61,126 bases of DNA from positions 1-61,126 of the forward strand of contig SFBL01000103.1 of the NCBI GenBank assembly GCA_007095785.1, in the 5' to 3' direction. Below the pieces are notes generated by a model. The model was given only the letters and a program-made list of their open reading frames with translations, was not told the origin of the DNA and ran no database searches. This document shows positions 1 through 10,500 of this stretch, piece after piece; the stretch's first letter is position 1, and every line of letters begins with the position of its first letter. Made by a program: the position numbers and the translations under genes. The DNA comes from Microcystis aeruginosa Ma_SC_T_19800800_S464 (GTDB lineage Bacteria; Cyanobacteriota; Cyanobacteriia; Cyanobacteriales; Microcystaceae).

Positions 1-1
1 G

Positions 2-130
2 CTGCGATTTTTGTCAATTGTTTTCGATCTAGAGCGAACTAATCAATTAAATCTCTTGCCAGATAAGGATTTAGTCAATTTATGCCCCCCTATCGAACCA
101 TACCAAGTAACGAAGAACCTCTATATTTAA
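2..130 (+). CDS. possible 3' end of an unidentified gene (partial)
   Basis: Frame 2 is open from the window edge to a TAA at 128-130 and encodes 42 residues, ending in VTKNLYI. The composition (FDLERTNQ, LVNLCPPIEPYQ) looks like ordinary protein, and the frame has no low-complexity repeat in it. I do not recognise the family, and with no start visible it could still be a chance open frame. If real, its gene is convergent with sodB. Confidence 0.3.
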   Translation: MRFLSIVFDLERTNQLNLLPDKDLVNLCPPIEPYQVTKNLYI

Positions 131-289
131 GGATAATTAATATTAGAGAGAGCTGCTAATTTTAAGAGTAGTATTAACCGCCAACCTATGGATGGTTTCT
201 CCCTGCTCCCCAACCCCCAACTCCCAACTCCCAACCCCTGATAACTGATAACTGATAACTGATAACTGATTAACTGAGCCAAATTTTTT
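131..289. repeat. low-complexity and GATAACT heptamer spacer downstream of sodB
   Basis: The spacer holds CCCAACT-type runs (about 208-238) followed by four to five copies of the heptamer GATAACT (about 240-272), ending just before the sodB stop codon. The same heptamer recurs at about a dozen gene borders in this window. No clear hairpin terminator is visible. Confidence 0.7.
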
Positions 290-889
290 TTAGGCTGCGG
301 CTAAATTAGCAGCCACGAAATCCCAATTAACCAACTTAGTTAAAAAGTCGCTGATGTAATCGGGACGACGATTTTGGTAGTCGAGATAATAAGCGTGTTC
401 CCACACATCCATAGTTAAGAGGGGAACCTGTCCGGCGGTTAAAGGATTGTCAGCGTTGCCGGTTTTGGTAACTTTGAGAGTACCGTTATCGAGAACCAAC
501 CAAGCCCAACCGCTACCGAATTGAGTAGCACCGGCGGTTTTGAAAGTTTCGACAAATTTCTCGAAACTGCCGAAATCTGCGTTAATTTTAGCGGCTAAAG
601 CACCGGTAGGCGCACCGCCACCACCCGGTTTCATGCAGTCCCAATAAAAACTATGATTCCATGCTTGGGCGGCATTGTTGAAAACCCCAGCTTTAGAGGC
701 ATCACCGGCAACCTTAACGATAACTTCTTCTAAAGAGAGAGCATCGAGTTCCGTATCTTTGACCAAACCGTTATAGTTATTGACATAAGCGGCGTGGTGC
801 TTGTCGTGGTGGAATTCTAGGGTACTTTTGGTGATGCAAGGCTCTAAGGCAGTGTAATCGTAGGGTAAAGGGGGAAGTGTGTAAGCCAT
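290..889 (-). CDS. sodB: iron superoxide dismutase
   Basis: A cytosolic enzyme converting superoxide to oxygen and hydrogen peroxide. The 199 residues match the usual length of the Fe-type enzyme. The four metal ligands are visible: H27 (in LEFHHDKHH), H79 (in AQAWNHSFYW), D161 and H165 (in DVWEHAYYLDY). QFGSGWAW around 123-130 and the AQ-WNH-FYW context favour iron over manganese. The ATG at 889 gives the standard N-terminus MAYTLPPLPYDY. It protects photosynthetic metabolism from oxidative damage. It stands alone, with a TnpB-like fossil upstream and heptamer repeats downstream. Confidence 0.96.
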   Translation of the reverse strand: MAYTLPPLPYDYTALEPCITKSTLEFHHDKHHAAYVNNYNGLVKDTELDALSLEEVIVKVAGDASKAGVFNNAAQAWNHSFYWDCMKPGGGGAPTGALAAKINADFGSFEKFVETFKTAGATQFGSGWAWLVLDNGTLKVTKTGNADNPLTAGQVPLLTMDVWEHAYYLDYQNRRPDYISDFLTKLVNWDFVAANLAAA

Positions 890-957
890 GTGTTCTCTGT
901 ATCCTCTCTTGAGAGCTTGTTTAAGGTAGTGTTGTTAACCTTTTGTCAGTATTCAGC

Positions 958-1178
958 TTAACCAAGACGAATACCGTTGCATTGACACTCCCATCGCTGA
1001 AAGTGAGGGATTCTTGGTTCAACGAGTCCACTTAAGTTAAGTTCCTTGCAGTTCTTAACCCAGAGGTGGTTCTCTCCGCAAGCATTACTTTTCGTGCGCC
1101 CCACGATAGTTGTATTTCTACAAAATTTTGCTTGAATTGAAGTGTTAGCTTCAAATACTGCTTTGTCTAGTTCCTGTA
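958..1178 (-). pseudogene. degenerate TnpB-like transposon protein C-terminus
   Basis: Reading the minus strand from about 1178 to a TAA at 958-960 gives an open stretch without a start codon. It contains GRTKSNACGENHLW and later VEPRIPHFQRW. The NACGE..L segment followed by (V)EPRIP resembles the extreme C-terminus of IS200/IS605-family TnpB proteins, where N-A-x-G-E follows the last catalytic Asp. The zinc finger and RuvC motifs that should precede it are absent, so this is at best a remnant. The match is by memory of the family and is not certain. Confidence 0.4.
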
Positions 1179-1800
1179 AAGATTTTACCTACTCACAGGT
1201 AGGAGACTAGAACTATTGAGTAGAACCCTATATCTTTAATTGTCAAGGTGCAGAGGTCGTAGTGGTTAGACTACATGGGTTTTTAGCGCGGTTGATTACC
1301 CTATCCGCTTTTTCCATAGTACCATGTTTGAGTAGGTCAAGAGTCAAAGACGGACAATTTGATTAGCTTCTGAGGGCAAGGGGCAACAAGCAAGAGGCTT
1401 CCAGAAAGAATCTGGCAATTCTCCTCCCTAAAAAGAAGGCCAGAAACAACGTACATCAAAGATTTTAGCTTAACCAATTTGGCAGCAAAAAACTCCCCAC
1501 TCCCCCATCACCCCATCACCCCAACTCCCATCGACCATCTCCCAACTCCCATCGACCATCTCCCAAATCCTGAGAAGATCACCAAACAATGTTAAAGTTA
1601 AAATAATTCCCGTACTGTAGGCGCTTGCAGATTCTTGTGGGCGTGGCAGGGCAGGCGAAAAACGATTCCGTTCGGAATTAAACCAAAAAAGTTCCACTGG
1701 CAACAGCAGTAGATTTTATCTGACTGGGTTGACTGGTTGGCACTTCCTCAAATTACGGATCAATACAAAATTATCATTTACAGATCTTTCTTGGTAACTT
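1179..1800. other. gene-poor spacer with degenerate and low-complexity sequence
   Basis: No convincing gene lies between the TnpB fossil and psbH. Positions 1495-1570 are tandem low-complexity sequence, including two copies of a unit containing CTCCCATCGACCATCTCCCA. A CCTAC/GTAGG hairpin sits near 1186-1205. I looked for psbN, which is often divergent from psbH, and did not find it. Confidence 0.5.
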
Positions 1801-1995
1801 ATGGCACAGCGTACACGCTTAGGTGAAATCCTTCGTCCCCTCAACTCGGAATATGGTAAAGTTTCCCCCGGTTGGGGAACTACCTTGCTGATGGGAGTGT
1901 TTATGGCTCTGTTTTTAGTCTTTTTGCTGATTATTTTACAGATCTATAACTCCTCCCTAATTTTAGAAGGATTTAATGTAGATTGGGGTCAGTAA
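1801..1995 (+). CDS. psbH: photosystem II reaction centre protein H
   Basis: A 64-residue, single-pass thylakoid membrane subunit of photosystem II that stabilises the core near CP47 and the quinone side. The protein starts [20 protein letters not shown], has the conserved stromal tail ending in PGWGTT, then one membrane helix (about residues 28-50, [20 protein letters not shown]), and ends in a short lumenal segment. Length and sequence are typical of the family. tatA follows 104 bases downstream on the same strand, so the two may share a transcript. Confidence 0.97.
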   Translation: MAQRTRLGEILRPLNSEYGKVSPGWGTTLLMGVFMALFLVFLLIILQIYNSSLILEGFNVDWGQ

Positions 1996-2099
1996 GCAGA
2001 TTCCAACAATCTTGTCGGCATTTTTGGCCGCAGAATTGTACCTCGGACTTTAGCAGGTGGGTTATTGCCCACCGCGATTTTTTTATTAGGAGCAGAAAA

Positions 2100-2348
2100 A
2101 TGAATATTTTTGGGATTGGATTGCCAGAAATGGGGTTAATTCTCTTGATTGCCCTGCTAGTTTTCGGACCGAAGAAATTACCAGAAATCGGTCGCAGTTT
2201 AGGCAAAACGATTCGAGGATTTCAAGAAGCATCCAAGGAATTTGAAAGTGAATTTAAGCGAGAGGCCCAGCAGATTGAAGACTCGGTAAAAATCAAAGCT
2301 GAATTAGAAGAAAGTCAATCTCCTAGGGATCAAACTCGTTCCAGTTAA
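2100..2348 (+). CDS. tatA: twin-arginine translocase subunit TatA/Tha4
   Basis: An 82-residue component of the Tat machinery that exports folded proteins. It has one N-terminal membrane helix (about residues 8-22, PEMGLILLIALLVFGP), the conserved FGPKKLPEIGRSLGK hinge and amphipathic helix, and a charged, disordered tail. The frame is open further upstream to 1983, but the ATG at 2100 is preceded by AGGAGC at a good distance and gives the canonical N-terminus MNIFGIGLPEMG, so I use it. TatA and TatB/TatE are not easily separated on sequence alone; the short tail suits TatA. Confidence 0.93.
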   Translation: MNIFGIGLPEMGLILLIALLVFGPKKLPEIGRSLGKTIRGFQEASKEFESEFKREAQQIEDSVKIKAELEESQSPRDQTRSS

Positions 2349-2351
2349 GAA

Positions 2352-2554
2352 CTGTGTAGAGATGTAGAGTAGGTCAAATTGGAGGCTATCGGCTAGATTA
2401 ACATCGAGAATGACCAAATCGAGATTAAATTGGCAGTTTTACCATCGGCTACCATTTCTACTTGTTAGTTTTTTTGACCGAGAAAGGAGTGAATCAGGTT
2501 TCGGAGCGCAAAATCGTCTTTAACGACGACAATTTTGGCAGCAGTCACAGCCAT
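2352..2554 (-). pseudogene. decayed response-regulator receiver domain
   Basis: From an ATG at 2554 the minus strand reads MAVTAAKIVVVKDD and continues ALRNLIHSFLGQKN, then meets a TAA. The next bases keep the family pattern (QVEMVADGKTAN), and after a frame change comes LDLVILDVNLAD. These match strand 1 with the acidic pair, helix 1, strand 2 and strand 3 with the phospho-acceptor Asp of a CheY-like receiver. The rest of the receiver and any output domain are missing. It is therefore a truncated, frameshifted response-regulator gene between tatA and glgB. Confidence 0.7.
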
Positions 2555-2664
2555 AGTTGAATGAGTAGGCAGAATATATCATTAGTTTGAGAATTCCCAG
2601 AAGGCAAGGAAAAAATGACTATTTCCTTGCTATAAGTATTGTAGATGTCAAGAGTGGTAAATGA

Positions 2665-4944
2665 ATGTCTATAGTGGTATCCCCCGAACAAGTCCATCAA
2701 ATCGTCAACAACCTCCATCACGATCCCTTTGAGGTTTTGGGGGCCCATCCCCTAGAAGAAGACGGAAAAGTGAATCAATGGGTTGTTAGAGCCTATTTAC
2801 CGAAAACCACGGCCGCTTGGGTTATTTTACCGTCCCAAAGACAAGAATATCCCATGACGGCCGCCTATCACCCCCATTTTTTCGAGTGCGTTATCGATAT
2901 CAGTGAACTGAACAATTATCAATTACGCATCCAGGAGGGAGAACAGGAACGGGTCATCTATGATTCCTATGCCTTCCGTTCTGCCAAACTTAGCGATTTT
3001 GATTTACACCTGTTTGGGGAGGGCAACCATCATCGCATTTATGAAAAATTAGGGGCGCATTTAGCCGAAATCGAGGATATTAAAGGGGTTTATTTTGCCG
3101 TTTGGGCCCCTAATGCCCGTAATGTCTCGATTATTGGTGATTTTAATAGCTGGGATGGTCGTGATCACCAAATGCGGAAACGTAATAATATGGTCTGGGA
3201 ATTGTTTATCCCGGAAATCGGTGTTGGCACTAAATATAAATACGAGATCAAAAATTGGGAAGGTCATATTTACGAAAAATCTGATCCCTACGGTTTTGCC
3301 CAAGAAGTACGCCCGAAAACCGCCTCGATCGTGGCCAATTTAGATAGCTATACTTGGGATGATAGCGATTGGATGGAAAAACGCCGCCATAGCGATCCTT
3401 TAACTCAACCGGTTTCCGTTTACGAATTACACCTCGGTTCTTGGCTGCACACTTCTAGTGCCGAACCCCCCCGTTTACTTTCCGGAGAAGGGGAAGCGGT
3501 TCCCGTGTCGGAATGGAACACTGGAGCGCGCTTTTTGAGTTACTACGAGTTAGCCCAAAAACTAATTCCCTACGTTAAAGAATTAGGTTACACCCATATC
3601 GAATTATTACCGATCGCCGAGCATCCTTTTGATGGTTCTTGGGGTTATCAAGTGACGGGTTATTTTGCTCCCACCAGTCGCTACGGCAATCCTGAAGATT
3701 TTATGTATTTTGTCGATCAATGTCACCAAAATGGCCTTGGTGTGCTAGTGGATTGGGTCCCTGGTCACTTCCCCAAAGATGGCCACGGGTTAGCTTTCTT
3801 TGACGGGACTCATCTCTATGAACACGGCGACCCGCGCAAAGGGGAACACAAGGAATGGGGAACCCTAATTTTTAACTACGGTCGCAACGAAGTCAGAAAT
3901 TTCCTGGTGGCTAATGCCCTTTTTTGGTTCGATAAGTACCATATTGACGGTATTCGCGTGGATGCGGTGGCTTCTATGCTCTATCTCGATTATTGTCGTA
4001 AAGATGGGGAATGGGTGGCTAACGAGTACGGTGGCCGGGAAAATTTAGAGGCTGCGGAATTCCTGCGTCAAGTCAATCATGTAATTTTTAGCTATTTCCC
4101 CGGAATTCTCTCTATTGCCGAAGAATCCACCGCTTGGCCGATGGTGTCCTGGCCCACCTATATGGGCGGTTTAGGCTTTAATTTGAAGTGGAATATGGGC
4201 TGGATGCACGATATGCTCGATTATTTCGGCATGGATCCCTGGTTCCGTCAATTCCATCAAAATAATGTCACTTTTAGTATGTGGTATAACCACAGCGAGA
4301 ATTATATGCTGGCTTTGTCCCACGATGAAGTGGTTCACGGCAAAAGTAATATGATTGGCAAAATGCCGGGGGATGAGTGGCAAAAATTTGCCAATGTCCG
4401 GGCATTATTTAGTTATATGTTTACCCACCCCGGCAAGAAAACCATGTTTATGAGCATGGAATTTGGTCAGTGGGGTGAGTGGAATGTTTGGGGTGATTTG
4501 GAGTGGGGTCTTTTGCAGTATCAACCCCATCAACAGCTAAAACGCTTTTTCTCGGATTTGAACGCCACCTATAAGAGTGAACCTGCTTTATATACCCAGG
4601 ATTTTGGTCAGGATGGCTTTGAGTGGATCGACTGTAGTGATAATAGTCATAGCGTCGTTTCTTTCCTGCGCTGGAGCAAAAATTGGCAGGAGTTTCTGGT
4701 GGTGGTCTGTAATTTTACTCCCCAACCCCACAGCCATTATCGCGTTGGTGTACCCCATCCCGGTTTTTATCAGGAAATCTTTAACAGCGATGCGGGTAAA
4801 TATGGCGGTAGTAATATGGGCAACCTTGGCGGTAAATGGTCGGAGGAATGGTCCTATCATAGCCGTCCCTACTCGATTGATCTCTGTTTACCACCTTTAG
4901 GGGTTTTGGTTCTCAAAATCGATCCTAGTGCTTCTGGGGAATAG
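2665..4944 (+). CDS. glgB: 1,4-alpha-glucan branching enzyme
   Basis: It makes alpha-1,6 branches in glycogen, acting after glycogen synthase. The 759 residues are organised as an N-terminal module, a CBM48-like domain (about 130-215, with GDFNSWDGR), a GH13 catalytic barrel, and an all-beta C-terminal domain. Catalytic residues are the nucleophile D433 in [10 protein letters not shown], acid/base E486 in SIAEEST, and D554 in [11 protein letters not shown]. The ATG at 2665 lacks a strong ribosome-binding site but gives the expected N-terminus. The gene stands alone and is followed by a clear terminator at 5061-5092. malQ, about 8 kb away, acts in the same glucan pathway. Confidence 0.97.
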   Translation: MSIVVSPEQVHQIVNNLHHDPFEVLGAHPLEEDGKVNQWVVRAYLPKTTAAWVILPSQRQEYPMTAAYHPHFFECVIDISELNNYQLRIQEGEQERVIYDSYAFRSAKLSDFDLHLFGEGNHHRIYEKLGAHLAEIEDIKGVYFAVWAPNARNVSIIGDFNSWDGRDHQMRKRNNMVWELFIPEIGVGTKYKYEIKNWEGHIYEKSDPYGFAQEVRPKTASIVANLDSYTWDDSDWMEKRRHSDPLTQPVSVYELHLGSWLHTSSAEPPRLLSGEGEAVPVSEWNTGARFLSYYELAQKLIPYVKELGYTHIELLPIAEHPFDGSWGYQVTGYFAPTSRYGNPEDFMYFVDQCHQNGLGVLVDWVPGHFPKDGHGLAFFDGTHLYEHGDPRKGEHKEWGTLIFNYGRNEVRNFLVANALFWFDKYHIDGIRVDAVASMLYLDYCRKDGEWVANEYGGRENLEAAEFLRQVNHVIFSYFPGILSIAEESTAWPMVSWPTYMGGLGFNLKWNMGWMHDMLDYFGMDPWFRQFHQNNVTFSMWYNHSENYMLALSHDEVVHGKSNMIGKMPGDEWQKFANVRALFSYMFTHPGKKTMFMSMEFGQWGEWNVWGDLEWGLLQYQPHQQLKRFFSDLNATYKSEPALYTQDFGQDGFEWIDCSDNSHSVVSFLRWSKNWQEFLVVVCNFTPQPHSHYRVGVPHPGFYQEIFNSDAGKYGGSNMGNLGGKWSEEWSYHSRPYSIDLCLPPLGVLVLKIDPSASGE

Positions 4945-4949
4945 GTAAG

Positions 4950-5040
4950 CTTTTTTCAGTGATCAGTAAACAGTAATCAGTGAACTGAAAACTCACATCT
5001 GATAACTGGTAACTGGTAACTGGTAACTGATAACTGACTA
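4950..5040. repeat. heptamer repeat cluster downstream of glgB
   Basis: This stretch contains variants of the heptamer GATAACT and GGTAACT, with three consecutive GGTAACT copies around 5007-5028 and CAGTAATCAGT-type relatives before them. It lies between the glgB stop and its terminator hairpin. Confidence 0.75.
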
Positions 5041-5060
5041 ACCCCTAACAAAAAAATTTA

Positions 5061-5092
5061 GAGGCCATCTTGCGAAAAGTGGCCTCTTTTTT
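5061..5092 (+). terminator. Rho-independent terminator after glgB
   Basis: The stem GAGGCCA/TGGCCTC (5061-5067 with 5080-5086) has a 12-base loop and is followed by six T. An A-run precedes the stem, so it could also stop transcripts coming the other way. Confidence 0.85.
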
Positions 5093-5113
5093 GGCTGAAT
5101 TTTGCGGAAACTA

Positions 5114-5257
5114 TTAAGTTGTTAGATTAGCGAGCAGTGTTTGCACCCATTCTTGAGCGAGTTCTTCCACGTTACCATTACTGTCGAGATGGCTAAGAAT
5201 ATATTTTTGTCGTTGGTGAGCTAATTCCGCGAGACACCGATATGATGGCAAAGCCAT
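5114..5257 (-). CDS. possible 47-residue small protein
   Basis: An ATG at 5257, immediately preceded by an in-frame stop, opens 47 codons beginning MALPSYRCLAELAHQRQ and ending EWVQTLLANLTT. The composition is alpha-helical and protein-like (ELAHQRQKYILSHLD), unlike the repeat-derived frames elsewhere. No family is recognised. It may be a small cyanobacterial protein or the surviving tail of a broken gene. It starts inside the arm of a possible inverted-repeat element, so the N-terminus is doubtful. Confidence 0.35.
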   Translation of the reverse strand: MALPSYRCLAELAHQRQKYILSHLDSNGNVEELAQEWVQTLLANLTT

Positions 5258-5264
5258 TTAATGG

Positions 5265-5380
5265 TCTGATACTAAATCCGTTGAGTATAGGCTAAATATC
5301 AGGAGAGGCAATAGGCACTGTTGCAATAGGCAAAAGGATCAATAGATAATCAGTCTTTAATAACAGGATTTAGTCTGAAC
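5265..5380. repeat. possible small inverted-repeat element
   Basis: ACTAAATCC at 5271-5279 is matched by GGATTTAGT at 5366-5374, with partial matching in the flanks (about 18 bases, imperfect). An element of roughly 110 bases with such ends would fit a miniature transposable element. No target duplication is obvious. The remaining sequence to 5523 shows nothing recognisable. Confidence 0.35.
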
Positions 5381-5523
5381 AGGTACAGACAAGAAAGTGC
5401 AGAAAGTGGGCATTTTCCTCCGTTGAGCATCAAAACCATAAACAAGCAAAAGTATCTGTATATTTAGTTACTAAATAAGACAGATTTGCTCTGGATGCAG
5501 CCCAGAGAAAAGCCAGTCAAAAA

Positions 5524-5925
5524 CTAACCCATCAGGATCACCGTATCGATGACGTGGATTACACCATTATCTGCCTCGATATTACCCGCGACCACCGTGG
5601 CATTTTTCACCTCAAAACCTTCGCTACAATCGACGGGAATCGGTGAACCCTCTAGAGAAGTCACTACAGCCAATTTTGCCAAATCTTCCTGCATATATTT
5701 GCCCGCAACGACGTGATAGGTGAGAATTCGGGTTAATTGGGGGATATTCTGCACTAGGGTTGTAATCGTCCCGGGGGGCAATTTGGCAAAAGCTTCATCG
5801 GTGGGGGCAAAAACCGTGAAGGGGCCGGGACTTTTCAGGGCATCCACAAGATTAGCGGCTTGTACCGCCGTTACTAGAGTTTTAAAATTATCGGCACTGA
5901 CCGCAATATCGACAATATCTGCCAT
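5524..5925 (-). CDS. fasciclin (FAS1) domain protein
   Basis: A single FAS1 domain of 133 residues, a fold usually linked to adhesion or surface interactions. The two family boxes are clear: H1 as [15 protein letters not shown] (about 38-52) and H2 as [12 protein letters not shown] at the end. The frame is open upstream to 6174, but that part is translated from CTCCTGT and GGGGTGT repeats, so the ATG at 5925 ([14 protein letters not shown]) is the credible start. With this start there is no signal peptide, as in several short cyanobacterial relatives, so the location is uncertain. Confidence 0.88.
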   Translation of the reverse strand: MADIVDIAVSADNFKTLVTAVQAANLVDALKSPGPFTVFAPTDEAFAKLPPGTITTLVQNIPQLTRILTYHVVAGKYMQEDLAKLAVVTSLEGSPIPVDCSEGFEVKNATVVAGNIEADNGVIHVIDTVILMG

Positions 5926-5989
5926 AAACTTGACTCGATCCTTAAAAAAATCATCTATTTCAGATTTTAAACTTAATCTTGTCCCAAAG

Positions 5990-6090
<101 letters not shown>

Positions 6091-6411
6091 TTCTAACCCA
6101 ATTTTGGACAAAGATAAGCAAACATTATCTATTGACTCCAAAAGCTTGAGAATATTTAAATTAACATTTCGCAATATTTATAAATTCTTAAGAATTAATT
6201 GAGAAAGATTTTTATTTAACAACGATGTTGCAATAGTTACAGCGATTTGATAGAATTTCATAATGGGCTATTCTTTGCTTTTTTGGGCAGCAATGACTGA
6301 ACCCCTTGCCACATCTACAAAGTAATCCTAATTAAGACAGGTAAATGAGTCAATTTCACGCATAACGATGATCTTTTTTTTGTGTAGTTTTATTGCAAAA
6401 AAAAAGTTTTT

Positions 6412-6440
6412 TTGACAAAAAGCACAAAGTATGATAATGA
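6412..6440 (+). promoter_or_regulatory. candidate promoter for rnz
   Basis: TTGACA at 6412-6417 is followed, 17 bases on, by TAATGA at 6435-6440 (GATAAT overlaps it with a 15-base gap). Transcription would start near 6447, leaving a leader of about 140 bases before rnz. The surrounding 6175-6586 is AT-rich with long A and T runs and holds no gene that I can support. Confidence 0.4.
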
Positions 6441-6586
6441 CACCAACGTATTTCTGGCTGCCAAACTCAAAATCAGGCAATTTTCTGTTTTCAAGTGATG
6501 AAATACAGAAAAGCAGCAATTCGATCGAGAAATCGATAAAAACAGCCTAGACTAGAAAAAGAATCCTCTATCCTGACAGCTATCCT

Positions 6587-7543
6587 GTGGAGATTACTTT
6601 TTTAGGAACCAGTTCCGGGGTTCCCACTCGTTCCCGCAATGTCTCTAGTATCGCCCTTCGTTTGCCGCAACGGGCGGAAATATGGCTGTTTGACTGTGGA
6701 GAAGGAACTCAACACCAGTTACTGCGTAGCGACCTGAAAAGTTCCCAAATCCGACGCATTTTTATCACCCATATGCACGGGGATCATATCTTTGGTTTAA
6801 TGGGATTGTTAGCCAGTATCGGATTAGCTGGTTCTGCTCAGGATATTGATATCTACGGACCCCCCGGACTAGCGGACTATCTGCGTGCTTGTGCTAAGTA
6901 TTCCTATACTAATTTAGCCAATCGGGTGCGTGTCCATCCCGTTGCCCCCGGCATACTCTACGAAGATGAAGAATTTACCGTCTCCTGTCAGCTATTAAAA
7001 CATCGTATTCCCGCCCACGGTTATCGTATCGCCGAAAAAGACCGTCCTGGACGTTTTGATGTGGAAAAAGCCAACGCTTTAGGTATTCCCCCCGGACCAA
7101 TTTACGGCAAGCTGAAAAAAGGGGAAACTGTCACCCTTCCCGATGGCAGAAAAATTCGCGGTCAGTCCCTCTGCGGAGAAACGGAAATCGGCCGTAAAAT
7201 AGCCTATTGTACCGATACTATTTTCTGTGAAGGATCGATCGAATTGGCACGGGATGCAGATGTGCTAATTCATGAGGCAACTTTTGCTCACCAAGATGCC
7301 GGATTAGCCTTTGAAAGTGTTCACTCTACTTCGACGATGGCAGCCCAGGTGGCCTTGGCAGCCCAGGTAAAATTGTTATTAATGACCCATTTTAGTCCCC
7401 GTTATCTACCGGGGAATTCTCTGGATATTTCCAATCTGTTAGAGGAAGCGCGAGCAATTTTTCCTAACACTAAATTAGCCTACGATTTCCTCACCTACGA
7501 AGTCCCCCGCAACCGTCAAGAAATGGTCTTAGGAGTTAAGTAA
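6587..7543 (+). CDS. rnz: ribonuclease Z (tRNA 3' endonuclease)
   Basis: A metallo-beta-lactamase-fold nuclease that trims the 3' trailer of tRNA precursors. The 318 residues match the short form RNase Z. The zinc motif THMHGDHIFG gives H62, H64, D66 and H67; further ligands appear as HRIPAHGYR, CTDT and LMTHFSPRY. GTG at 6587 is the start, giving the usual (V/M)EITFLGTSSGVPTRSRN. The next gene begins two bases after its stop, so the tubulin-like protein is almost certainly co-transcribed with it. Confidence 0.96.
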   Translation: MEITFLGTSSGVPTRSRNVSSIALRLPQRAEIWLFDCGEGTQHQLLRSDLKSSQIRRIFITHMHGDHIFGLMGLLASIGLAGSAQDIDIYGPPGLADYLRACAKYSYTNLANRVRVHPVAPGILYEDEEFTVSCQLLKHRIPAHGYRIAEKDRPGRFDVEKANALGIPPGPIYGKLKKGETVTLPDGRKIRGQSLCGETEIGRKIAYCTDTIFCEGSIELARDADVLIHEATFAHQDAGLAFESVHSTSTMAAQVALAAQVKLLLMTHFSPRYLPGNSLDISNLLEEARAIFPNTKLAYDFLTYEVPRNRQEMVLGVK

Positions 7544-7545
7544 TT

Positions 7546-10500
7546 ATGCCAGCAGCAGTGGAAGAAAAAAGCATGGTTCCCACGGTTTTAGTGGGTATTG
7601 GTGGCACGGGTAACGAAATTTTATCGCGATTGCGTCGTTTAATCGAGGAAAGTTATGGCAGTTTGAGTAATTTTCCGATTGTCAGTTTTTTGGTAGTTGA
7701 CACGGATAAGGATTATAAAATCAGTAATCCTGAAGCTGCTGGCAGTGCTTTTAAAGATAACGAAAAACACTGGGCCCGGGTGAGTGGAAAACAGGTACAG
7801 GAGATGGTATCTGACATGGATAGATATCCCTGGATTAATAGTTGGTTCCCCCCAGAATTAGAGAGAAATATTACTTCCCTGGAAGCGGGAGCGGGACAAA
7901 TTCGCGCCTGCGGCCGTTTTGCTTTATTTTGTAATTATCATGAGATCCAAAGGAAATTTCTAGACGCGGTGAGACGGGTAAAGGGACAAGAAAACTTTAT
8001 GCTCGATCGCTATGGAATTAAAGTTAATAATACTGCTATTAATGTCTTTACTACGGGATCTTTAAACGGTGGTACGGGTAGCGGAATGTTAATCGATCTA
8101 GGCTACTGTATTCGTAATTGGTTACGAGGGGAAAGTAGTCCTTTAAGTACGGCAATTGTTCCCACTCCTGAAGCATTTGCGGGGATTAGTGTCGGCGATC
8201 GAGTTTTGGCTAATGGTTACGCTGCCTTGATGGAATTAAATTACTTTTCTGACTACAGAACCGAATATCATCAACAGTTTAGCAGCGGTTTAGTCGATGA
8301 AGTGGTTAGTAAATTACCCCCCTTTGATTTTACCTATTTAGTGGGGACAAAAAACGGCGAAGGTGATTTTAAACTCGGTCAAATTCGGGAAATGATTGCC
8401 CAAAATATCTTCCTAGATATGACCTCTGATTTTGCCCCCCATAAACGTTCTATTAGAGATAATATTAAGGGTTCTTGGGCCCAAGCTGACCCGGGGGGTC
8501 GCGGTTATCCTAAGCAATTTATGAGTTTTGGACTATCAACTATTGAAATTCCTATTGCCCAAATTCGTGCTTCTTTATCGGAACGTTTAGCCAAAGATTT
8601 AATTAATTGGTGGCTGAATGATTCCGTGATTTTACCCGCTCAAATGTTGGACTTAGTAAGAGTTGATATCCTCAAAAAAATGCGCTTGAGCGAAGGGGAA
8701 TTAATTATGGATTTATGTGCCGACAAGGATCGCTCTTTAATTGCCATAATCTCTCAATGGATTAACGAAACTCGTCAGGAAATCAACAAAGATAATTGGC
8801 TCTCTTGTACCAAACAGGGTGTTAATATTTTAGGCAATGAACAGGGAAAAATTCTGCAATTTATTAATGATTATTTAACGCCAAGAGTCGAGGAATTTAA
8901 ACGCAATCATTTACTAGAATTGAGTCCCGATGAACGGCTGCACGGCGATTACCTGAAAAAGATTTATAATAATCGGGATGAAATTATTCAACGGGGTAAA
9001 AAGTCTCTAGAAATGGAGTTTTATAATATCCTTGAGGATCGAACCCGTGGGGTAAAATTTGCTGAGAGTTTTATTGTTTCAGTACGACAAATCTTCACCG
9101 ACATAGCAGAAAAATTCCGTCGTGATCAAGAACAGGTTTGGAGTCAAAACGAAAGTAAACGTCAACGAGAATACGACACAGCCTTGGCAGAAATTAATGA
9201 TCTGAAAGATAAACTTCATATCTCGAAAAAAGATAAGATGGAAGAATATTGTGAACAAGCTTTAACGGGATTGGAAGGGTATTTAATGGCCAATATTCAA
9301 CGAAAAACCCGAGGTGCAGGAGTAGAGGTTATTAATCGTTTACTGGAACATCTTAATCAATTAGAAAGCCGTTTTAATCGCTTTCGTCAGAAATTAATTC
9401 AAAGTCGCGATCTATTTAATCTCCAAGCTAACCAACAGATCGATAGTGCCGATGCTTTGTTAATTAATGGGATTAAATTATTTGATAGACAAGAATTAAA
9501 TGGTCTTTATCAAGACTTTATCGAACAATTTGCCTCCGGGATTGCTGGTAACAAAAATGCCTACGATACGGGTATGGATAACCTTTGTTTACCCCTCTCA
9601 GAAGAGATTTTAAAGCAATCTAGCCCCCTCTGGAAAGAAACGCGCCGCTCCGATGAAAATATGCGTTTATTTGACATCACCGAGATTGCCGATATTCGTC
9701 AAGGAGATTTTCAACAAGTTATCCTAAATCAAGCTAATCAACTACTACAAAATGCTCCCGCTAGTAGTCGAATTCAGCAGGAATTAGCAGCTTGTGATCG
9801 CTTGTTAAAAATCTATAACAACGATACCGATATTATCAATAATCTTCGCATTGCCTACCAAAAATCGCGACCCCTAATTATGCTCAATCCTGCGGTTTTG
9901 CGGGGAAAAGATGCGGGTTTTACACCCCAATTAAATCAAAATGTTGCCCTGATTGGGGGAAGAAATACCAGTAACCCGGCAGCTCAAAAAATTATTCCGA
10001 AACTGCGGGAATTTATTGCCAATGAAGACGATATTAAACCATTGGGAGACGTGGAAAAATATCGTCTTGTCTTCGTGCAGGAAATTGGCGGTTTTTCCCT
10101 ACGCTGTCTCGAGGGAATGCGAGATTTGCGGCAATCCTATCAGGACTGGAAAGGAGAATTTATTCTCGCTAAACGCGCCCAACAAATGGGGGAAAATCGC
10201 GATTTACCCATCCCCGTGCATATCCAAAAGGAACCTCCTTTCTGGGATGTTTTTCCCGAAGATCCGAGTATTTATCAATTGGTGGTGACAGCCCGAGCTT
10301 TGAAAGTGCTTTTTCCAGAAGTCAATCGAGTCACTAATGAGAAAACAATTCGCTATGAAATTAAAACCGCAACGGGATTAAAAAAAGTCGATATCGCCAC
10401 CAGTTGGGAAGATGCGGTACAGGTGTTAGAGGTAAAAGCTTGTCGCGAAGATAAGGAAAAAATTCAAAGTCAGGTGACAGCTAAGTTACAGGCTGCAGCC

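Noticed and set aside
1255-1330. Possible tRNA-like sequence
   Set aside because: A GTCGTAGTGGTTAGACTAC segment recalls a D-arm, but no acceptor stem, T-loop or anticodon arm can be drawn.
1470-1703. 77-codon minus-strand frame upstream of psbH, considered as psbN
   Set aside because: Its C-terminal part is translated from tandem low-complexity repeats, and the sequence has none of the PsbN features.
6328-6519. 63-codon minus-strand frame before rnz
   Set aside because: It runs through long A/T homopolymers and the candidate rnz promoter, with no family resemblance or good ribosome-binding site.
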